From the NCBI GenBank assembly GCA_947570265.1, contig CANOUR010000014.1:1-38801 (forward strand): a stretch of 38,801 nucleotides of DNA, given 5' to 3'. This DNA comes from an uncultured Bacteroidales bacterium. GTDB taxonomy: Bacteria; Bacteroidota; Bacteroidia; Bacteroidales; Muribaculaceae. Positions 33,333 to 38,801 of the stretch are shown here, piece by piece. The notes under the pieces are model-generated. The model saw only the letters and a program-made list of their open reading frames with translations. It made no database searches and had not been told where the DNA came from. Position 1 is the stretch's first letter. Each line of letters opens with the position of its first letter. The translations under genes and the position numbers were made by a program.

Positions 33333-36300
33333 CTACAGACTCTCCAACGCAAGTATCTCGTCAAGTATCGCCACCGCAGTCTCTACCGTCCCCACATCCG
33401 AGATCACAAACGAGCGCTTGCCCGCATTGTCGCGCAGATTGGCCCGGCGCGTATTTCCCTGCAGATAAGCCAGCAGCTTGCCAAACATCGGCGACTGATA
33501 ATAGGCCGCATTCTGTTCACCGGTCAGATATAGATACATCCTCCCCTGCTTCAGCGCAACCTTCTCTATACCCAGACGCCGCGCCAGACGCCGCAGACGC
33601 GGCACACGCAGCAACTCAGCCGTAACAGACGGAATCTTGCCGAAACGATCCACAAGACGCCGCGCAAACTCACGCAGATCTGTCTCACGCTCTATCGAAT
33701 CAAGCTCCTGATACAAAGCCACCCTCTCACTGTCGCGGGGCACATAGTCAGGCGGCAGCAACAGCTCCATGTCGCTCTCTATCACACAATCCGACACATA
33801 GTCGCGGCCATCGCCATCATCATTGCCCCCATCGGTGGCAGCATGATCAAGTCCGGCAAACTCCTCTGTGCGCAGTTCCATCACAGCCTCCTTCAATATC
33901 TTCTGATACGTCTCATAGCCCAGATCGGCTATGAAACCGCTCTGTTCCGCGCCAAGCAGATTGCCCGCGCCACGGATGTCGAGATCCTGCATCGCAATGT
34001 GTATCCCGCTCCCCAGATCGCTGAAACTCTCAATCGCCTGCAAACGGCGGCGCGCCACCGGCGAAAGCGGCACATGAGGCGGAACCATCAGATAGCAGAA
34101 CGCCTTCCGTGCGCTGCGACCCACACGGCCACGCAGCTGATGAAGCTCGCTCAGACCGAAATTCTGCGCATTATTCACTATAATGGTGTTGACATTGGGC
34201 ATATCGATCCCACTCTCGACAATCGTCGTGGCAATGAGTATATCATAGTCGTGCGACGCGAAATCCACAATCACCTTCTCCAGCTTGTCCGGAGGCATCT
34301 GGCCATGCCCGACAGCCACACGCGCGTCTGGCACAAGACGGCGCACCATAGCCTCAAGCTCATGAAGCCCCTCGATGCGGTTGTTGATGATGAATATCTG
34401 CCCGTTGCGGCTCAGCTCGAAATTGATCGCCTCAGCCATCAGATCGTCAGTCATCGCGCTCACGCTCGTCACTATCGGATGACGGTTGGCCGGAGGCGTA
34501 TTGATAGCCGAGAGATCGCGCGCACCCATCAGTGAGAACTGCAACGTGCGCGGTATCGGCGTCGCGCTCATCGTCAGCGTGTCCACATTCGTTTTCAGCT
34601 GCTTCAGCTTCTCCTTCACAGCCACTCCGAATTTCTGCTCCTCATCGACCACCAGAAGTCCGAGATCCTTAAACTTCACCTGCTTGCCTATCAACTTGTG
34701 CGTGCCCACGAGTATATCTATCCGACCCGTCTCCAGATCGGCCAATATCTCCTTGGTCTGCTTGGCCGTGCGTGCCCTCGACAGATAGTCCACACGCACC
34801 GGAAAATCTTTCAGACGCTTCGAGAATGTCTGGAAATGCTGATACGCGAGCACCGTCGTCGGCACCAGCACAGCCGTCTGCTTGCCGTCGGCAGCAGCCT
34901 TGAACGCCGCGCGCACGGCCACCTCCGTCTTCCCGAATCCCACATCTCCGCAAATCAGGCGATCCATCGGCCGGGCACTCTCCATATCGGCCTTCACATC
35001 GCGTGTGGCCTTCAGCTGATCAGGCGTATCCTCATACACAAACGACGCCTCCAGCTCATGCTGCATATAGCTGTCCGGAGCGAAAGCATGACCCTGCTCC
35101 TCACGCCGCGCCGCATACAGCTTTATCAGATCGCGCGCTATATCCTTCAGCTTGCTCTTGGTGCGTTCCTTCACTCGGTTCCAAGCCCCGGTTCCGAGCT
35201 TGTTCACCTTCGGCGGCACACCCTCCTTGCCCCTGTACTTGGCAAGCTTATGCAGCGCATGTATCGACACGAATATTATATCGTCGTTGGCATAGACCAG
35301 CTTGATCATCTCCTGCGCTCTGCCGTTCACCTCCGTGCGCAGCAGCCCTGCAAACTTACCCACACCATGATCCACATGCACTATATAGTCTCCCGGCTCT
35401 ATCGACGACAGCTCCTTTAGCGACAGAGCCAGCTTGCCCGAACGAGCCCTGTCGCTCTTCAGGCTATACTTGTGGAATCTGTCAAATATCTGATGATCCG
35501 TAAAAAAGCACCGGCGCGTCACATGATCGGTAAAACCCTCATGCAGAGTCGACATCACCGGCGTGAAATCTATTCTATCACCCCTGTCGGCAAATATCGT
35601 GCGCAACCGCTCCTGCTGCCGCTCGCTGTCGCTGAGTATATACAGCTTGTAGCCATCGGCCAGCAACTTGCCGAACGAATCGCTTATCAGATCGAAATTC
35701 TTGTGATATATCGCCTGGGGCGAGCACTCGAAATCCACCGTGGCCGGCGCCGGTTCATGAAGATCAGCCCCCGTGAAGCGCAGCTGCCTGAACGAATCCC
35801 ACCTACGGGCGAAATCATCGGCATCCACCACATGGCTCATCGAGTCACGCTCACCCTCGCCCGCCATCGACGCGCTCTCGCTGAACGTCCCCTGGGCTAT
35901 CTCGCGTATGCGCTCCACCGCATAGCTCGAGCTGCGCACGGCGATCAGCGTATCCTCCGGCATAAACTCCAGAAGCGACCCGCCGCGGCCGGCTCCGGCC
36001 ACCCCCGACGTCACCGCTATGCTCTCGAGCTTGCGCTCCGACAGCTGGGTCTCGATATTGAACAGACGTATCGAGTCTATCTCGTCTCCGAAAAAATCAA
36101 TGCGCACCGGCAGCTCATGGCTGTAGCCGAATATATCGAGAATCGACCCGCGCACGGCAAACTGTCCCGGCTCATACACATAGTCCTCCTCGGCGAAACC
36201 ATTTTCGCGAAGCCACTTCACCGTGTCGGTCAGATCAGTCACCGCCCCCGCCTCAAAACGCTGCGTATGAGCCTCCAGCGCCTGGCGCGACGCCACACGC

Positions 36301-36686
36301 TCGGCAAGCGCCTCGGGATAAGCCACCACAAACCGCAGCCCGGCGTCCGTGTGCCAGTGATTCAGCACCTCCGTGCGCAATATGCGGTTAGGCTCATCAG
36401 GCTGACCATAGCGTATCGAGCGTTTGTAGCCCGACGGAAACATCATCACGGCATCCTCGCCCGCCAGACGCGACAGATCGTGACACAGATAACCCGCGTC
36501 ATCCGCATTGTCACCGACAACAAGCACCGGCCCTCTCTGCCGTGGCATCCCCGCCAGCATCATCGCCACCGACGATCCCGCCAGATTATACACCGATGCC
36601 GTCCGTCCCGACTCAAGCGCCGCCTCCAACGCCCCTCGGCGTCCCGGCGTCATGAAAAGATCTATCAGACTCTCGGCCTGCGTCAT
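33333..36686 (-). CDS. mfd: Transcription-repair coupling factor Mfd
   Basis: Mfd displaces RNA polymerase stalled at DNA damage and recruits UvrA. The 1117-residue protein has the N-terminal UvrB-homology region (about 1-330), the RNA polymerase-interacting domain from about 430 (GDYIVHVDHGVGKFAGL), and the RecG-like translocase with Walker A GDVGFGKT at 580-587 and DEEQ at 681-684. LRGRVGRS is the helicase motif VI, and the TRCF C-terminal domain follows. Length is close to E. coli (1148). The ATG overlaps the stop of the S41 protease gene (ATGA), so the two form an operon; no promoter is seen between them. Confidence 0.96.
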   Translation of the reverse strand: MTQAESLIDLFMTPGRRGALEAALESGRTASVYNLAGSSVAMMLAGMPRQRGPVLVVGDNADDAGYLCHDLSRLAGEDAVMMFPSGYKRSIRYGQPDEPNRILRTEVLNHWHTDAGLRFVVAYPEALAERVASRQALEAHTQRFEAGAVTDLTDTVKWLRENGFAEEDYVYEPGQFAVRGSILDIFGYSHELPVRIDFFGDEIDSIRLFNIETQLSERKLESIAVTSGVAGAGRGGSLLEFMPEDTLIAVRSSSYAVERIREIAQGTFSESASMAGEGERDSMSHVVDADDFARRWDSFRQLRFTGADLHEPAPATVDFECSPQAIYHKNFDLISDSFGKLLADGYKLYILSDSERQQERLRTIFADRGDRIDFTPVMSTLHEGFTDHVTRRCFFTDHQIFDRFHKYSLKSDRARSGKLALSLKELSSIEPGDYIVHVDHGVGKFAGLLRTEVNGRAQEMIKLVYANDDIIFVSIHALHKLAKYRGKEGVPPKVNKLGTGAWNRVKERTKSKLKDIARDLIKLYAARREEQGHAFAPDSYMQHELEASFVYEDTPDQLKATRDVKADMESARPMDRLICGDVGFGKTEVAVRAAFKAAADGKQTAVLVPTTVLAYQHFQTFSKRLKDFPVRVDYLSRARTAKQTKEILADLETGRIDILVGTHKLIGKQVKFKDLGLLVVDEEQKFGVAVKEKLKQLKTNVDTLTMSATPIPRTLQFSLMGARDLSAINTPPANRHPIVTSVSAMTDDLMAEAINFELSRNGQIFIINNRIEGLHELEAMVRRLVPDARVAVGHGQMPPDKLEKVIVDFASHDYDILIATTIVESGIDMPNVNTIIVNNAQNFGLSELHQLRGRVGRSARKAFCYLMVPPHVPLSPVARRRLQAIESFSDLGSGIHIAMQDLDIRGAGNLLGAEQSGFIADLGYETYQKILKEAVMELRTEEFAGLDHAATDGGNDDGDGRDYVSDCVIESDMELLLPPDYVPRDSERVALYQELDSIERETDLREFARRLVDRFGKIPSVTAELLRVPRLRRLARRLGIEKVALKQGRMYLYLTGEQNAAYYQSPMFGKLLAYLQGNTRRANLRDNAGKRSFVISDVGTVETAVAILDEILALESL

Positions 36687-38341
36687 TTCCCGTCCTCCTT
36701 TCGCCCCAGCAGAGCGGCATACGCCGCCTTGTCAAGCAGCAGCTCGGCCGCCTTGTCCAGATCAGGATCTTCACGCAACTGGTTGAGCACACGGCCACGC
36801 TGATAGTAATATCGCTCTACGATCTCCCCCGACAGATACGGCTCTATCTGCTTGCGGTGCGTGTCCAGATCGCGTTGCAGATCATGCTTCAGCAGCGTGC
36901 CCAGCGTGTCAAACACGGCTTTCGTCGAGTCATTCATGTATCCCTCTGTCGACGCAGCCTCTCTCAGCCGGTCGAGTATCACCTCACACAGCTTGTCATA
37001 TTCAAACCGCGAGGGATCGATCGAACGCTTGAAATCGGCATATATCGAATCTGTCACCACAAACTCGCCCGCCGGAGCTATCGTGTCATGCTCTGCCCTG
37101 TAGCGGTTGGCGAAATCCGACGCCCAGTTGTCACGCACTATATTGAACACCATCCGGTTTATCTCCGGATGATCGATCGTCACATCAGGTGTTATCCCGC
37201 CGCCGTCGCGCACCTCGCGCCCGCTCTTAGTCTTGAACACGTTCGCCAGCGAATCGGGTATCCGCGCCACCGACCCGTCCGGATTGCGGTGCGAATAGTC
37301 GATCGCCTGTATCAGACGCCCCGACGGCAGATAATATTTCGCAACAGTCACCTTCAGCAGGTTATTGTAAGGAAGCTCACGGGTAGTCTGCACAAGCCCC
37401 TTGCCAAACGAACGGTTGCCGATCACCACCGCCCGGTCAAGATCCTGCAATGCACCCGCAGTGATCTCGCTCGCCGATGCCGTGGCTCCGTCTATCAGCA
37501 CAGCCAGAGGCATCTTCGTGTCTATCGGCGTACCCGACGTCTTGTATATCTTCTCATTCATCGTGCCCTTGCCGCGGGTGCGCAACACTTCCGTTCCCGA
37601 CGGCAGGAAATATCCCAATATTTTCACGGCTTCCTCAACCAGGCCGCCGCCATTGCCCCTCAGATCGAGCACTATGCCTCCCACACGCTTGTCAGCCTTC
37701 AGCGCCGTCAGAGCATCCTTCACCTCACGCGCGCTCTTGTCGGTGTAGCTGCTCAGATAGATATATCCGATGCGGTCGCGCACCACACCCCACCACGTCA
37801 CCGCAGGCTCATGTATCTTGCGGCGGGTGATATCAAACGTCAGCACCGAATCCTCTCCCACATACGGCCGCCAGACCATCACCTTCACCTGTGTTCCCGG
37901 CTGACCTTTCAGCCTCTTGCTCACCTCGGCGCTGCTCATGCCCAGCACCGTGTCGCCGTCTATCGCCACTATCCTGTCGCCGGGACGCATCCCCGCAAGC
38001 TGCGACGGACTACCCTCGTGAGGACCCGAGATATACACATCGCCCCCACGCTGCATTATATAGCTCCCGATGCCCGCATATTCCCCCGTGGTCTGGCGCA
38101 CGAAATCCTCCTGCGCTTTCTCGGGTATGAACTCAGTGTATGGGTCTATATCGTCAAGCATCGCATTGATCGCCGTTGCTATGCTCTTCTCGGCATCCAC
38201 CGAGTCCACATAAAATGTGTTCAGCTCCTTGTAAAGCTGGTTGAAAACGCTGAGATTGCGCGACACTTCGGTCTTCCGCGCGCTCAGTGTCACTGTCGCC
38301 GCCACCATGGCAGCCGCAAATATCACGAGACTCTTTTTCAT
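36683..38341 (-). CDS. C-terminal processing peptidase (S41 family, PDZ)
   Basis: This is a secreted tail-specific serine protease. I start it at ATG 38341 (552 residues), because that gives a signal sequence (MKKSLVIFAAAMVAATVTLSA); the frame is open back to 38389. A PDZ domain spans about residues 88-170 (GIGSYIMQRGGDVYISGPHEGSPSQLAG). The S41 domain shows LDLRGNGGG near 226, catalytic Ser289 in ATASASE and Lys314 in SFGKG, 25 residues apart as in E. coli Prc. The C-terminal ~170 residues are an alpha-rich extension. It overlaps mfd by 4 bp. Confidence 0.92.
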   Translation of the reverse strand: MKKSLVIFAAAMVAATVTLSARKTEVSRNLSVFNQLYKELNTFYVDSVDAEKSIATAINAMLDDIDPYTEFIPEKAQEDFVRQTTGEYAGIGSYIMQRGGDVYISGPHEGSPSQLAGMRPGDRIVAIDGDTVLGMSSAEVSKRLKGQPGTQVKVMVWRPYVGEDSVLTFDITRRKIHEPAVTWWGVVRDRIGYIYLSSYTDKSAREVKDALTALKADKRVGGIVLDLRGNGGGLVEEAVKILGYFLPSGTEVLRTRGKGTMNEKIYKTSGTPIDTKMPLAVLIDGATASASEITAGALQDLDRAVVIGNRSFGKGLVQTTRELPYNNLLKVTVAKYYLPSGRLIQAIDYSHRNPDGSVARIPDSLANVFKTKSGREVRDGGGITPDVTIDHPEINRMVFNIVRDNWASDFANRYRAEHDTIAPAGEFVVTDSIYADFKRSIDPSRFEYDKLCEVILDRLREAASTEGYMNDSTKAVFDTLGTLLKHDLQRDLDTHRKQIEPYLSGEIVERYYYQRGRVLNQLREDPDLDKAAELLLDKAAYAALLGRKEDGK

Positions 38342-38361
38342 CTGTTTTGGAAATGGAAACG

Positions 38362-38369
38362 CTAAATTA
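38362..38369 (-). promoter_or_regulatory. Weak -7 candidate for the S41 protease-mfd operon
   Basis: TAATTTAG on the minus strand is one base from TAnnTTTG and 20 bp before the ATG. CTTG lies about 17 bp further upstream. The rest of 38370-38530 holds no gene; it includes a small perfect hairpin (GTTTAGC 38449-38455 with GCTAAAC 38458-38464). Confidence 0.3.
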
Positions 38370-38534
38370 GTAAATAAGTGACAGTTCAAGATAAATTTAG
38401 GTGAATTTGTGATGTCTTATGTAATTGGTTTCGTGTGCCGAGAAAGAAGTTTAGCGGGCTAAACTCCTGACGATGCGCTCATAACCGATCCGTAACACGC
38501 ACAACGACACTTGAAATATTTATTTTGAACTGCC

Positions 38535-38617
38535 AGGTAGCTGGTCAGATTAAATGAATACAATATGAATATACATTGATTTAAAATATCGTAGCGTTTT
38601 AAATTGAATAGCTACCT
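38535..38617. repeat. 83-bp inverted-repeat element (MITE-like), right copy
   Basis: The element begins AGGTAGCT (38535-38542) and ends with its exact complement AGCTACCT (38610-38617); the match continues imperfectly, about 19 of 27 bases. Bases 38571-38615 match 1036-1080 at 39 of 45 positions, and the first arm matches 881-907 including AATACAATATG. It is therefore a shorter relative of the element at 879-1084, lacking its middle. It lies in AT-rich DNA upstream of a tRNA gene. Confidence 0.65.
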
Positions 38618-38683
38618 ACTATAACATTCACCCTCTCCCAAAGGCTTATTCTGAGTGAAAAAATAATTTTTTTATCAAAAAAG

Positions 38684-38714
38684 TTGCACATGTCATCCAC
38701 ATCAACTAATTTTG
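38684..38714 (+). promoter_or_regulatory. Promoter of tRNA-Asn
   Basis: TTG (38684-38686), a 20-bp spacer and TAATTTTG (38707-38714) fit the consensus with one -33 base missing. The transcript would start about 30 bp before the tRNA. Confidence 0.55.
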
Positions 38715-38750
38715 CCTCCGCAAATGCCCGGAGGGGCGTCTGTAATTCCT

Positions 38751-38801
38751 GCTTCAGTAGCTCAGTTGGTTAGAGCACCTGACTGTTAATCAGGGGGTCG
38801 T
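38751..38801 (+). tRNA. tRNA-Asn (GTT), 5' part, cut by the window edge
   Basis: The acceptor 5' strand GCTTCAG (38751-38757), T8-A9, D-stem GCTC/GAGC with loop AGTTGGTTA, anticodon stem CCTGA/TCAGG and loop CTGTTAA are all present. The anticodon is GTT at 38785-38787, reading Asn codons. The variable loop is just starting at the edge; the T-arm and 3' acceptor lie outside. Confidence 0.93.

Noticed and set aside
35472..36803. 443-codon open frame antisense to mfd
   Set aside because: Same reasoning: Mfd motifs are intact on the other strand and this frame has no recognisable feature.
36857..38365. 502-codon open frame antisense to the S41 protease gene
   Set aside because: It mirrors a protein with clear catalytic motifs; its translation is Arg/His-rich with no domain, the usual result of GC-biased codon use.
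38449..38464. Perfect GTTTAGC/GCTAAAC hairpin
   Set aside because: Too short, with a 2-base gap and no T-run; could arise by chance in AT-rich DNA and is not next to a gene end.
1..38801. CRISPR arrays, insertion-sequence transposases, rRNA genes
   Set aside because: No regularly spaced repeats, transposase motifs or rRNA sequence were seen on either strand.

Overview
The window looks like part of a chromosome from an anaerobic gut Bacteroidales, most likely of the Muribaculaceae type; that family assignment is inference. Three things support it. Several core genes have the Bacteroidetes promoter (TTTG, an 18-20 bp spacer, then TAnnTTTG). Shine-Dalgarno sequences are generally missing. The division/cell-wall cluster has the Bacteroidetes order, and MurE carries the meso-diaminopimelate DNPR motif. 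Most of the window is GC-rich; the first ~2.1 kb and the last ~0.4 kb before the tRNA are clearly AT-rich.

Layout. (1) 1-2250 is an AT-rich accessory block, nearly all on the minus strand. A B12-box riboswitch candidate (about 2132-2250) leads into a 67-residue secreted protein, a 13-codon mini-ORF and four small membrane proteins; three of these are paralogues. (2) 2320-5460, plus strand: a GH3-superfamily adenylating enzyme and a secreted alkaline phosphatase, separated by a 167-bp palindromic element. (3) 5554-20766, minus strand: the dcw cluster, transcribed rsmH - ftsL-like - ftsI - murE - mraY - murD - ftsW - murG - murC - ftsQ - ftsA - ftsZ, tightly packed with several ATGA overlaps. 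mraZ and ddl are not at this locus. (4) 21054-22403: a secreted GH29 alpha-L-fucosidase. (5) 22416-29403: a glycerol-3-phosphate module, with a DeoR/GlpR-type repressor divergent from glpA-glpB-glpC and then glpT on its own promoter. (6) 29622-33224: metK and a PpiD/SurA-like chaperone-isomerase, each with a near-ideal promoter. (7) 33333-38341, minus strand: a C-terminal processing protease overlapping mfd. (8) 38751 to the edge: the 5' part of a tRNA-Asn.

How the genes work together. The dcw cluster makes lipid-linked peptidoglycan precursors (MurE, MurD, MurC, MraY, MurG), polymerises and cross-links them at the septum (FtsW, FtsI) and organises the Z-ring (FtsZ, FtsA, FtsQ, FtsL-like). 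The glp genes import glycerol-3-phosphate and oxidise it anaerobically at the membrane. The fucosidase and alkaline phosphatase act outside the cytoplasm and release fucose and phosphate.

The most unusual parts are the apparently orphan riboswitch feeding an array of unrecognised membrane proteins, and three palindromic repeats (879-1084, 3877-4043, 38535-38617) that seem to share their ends.
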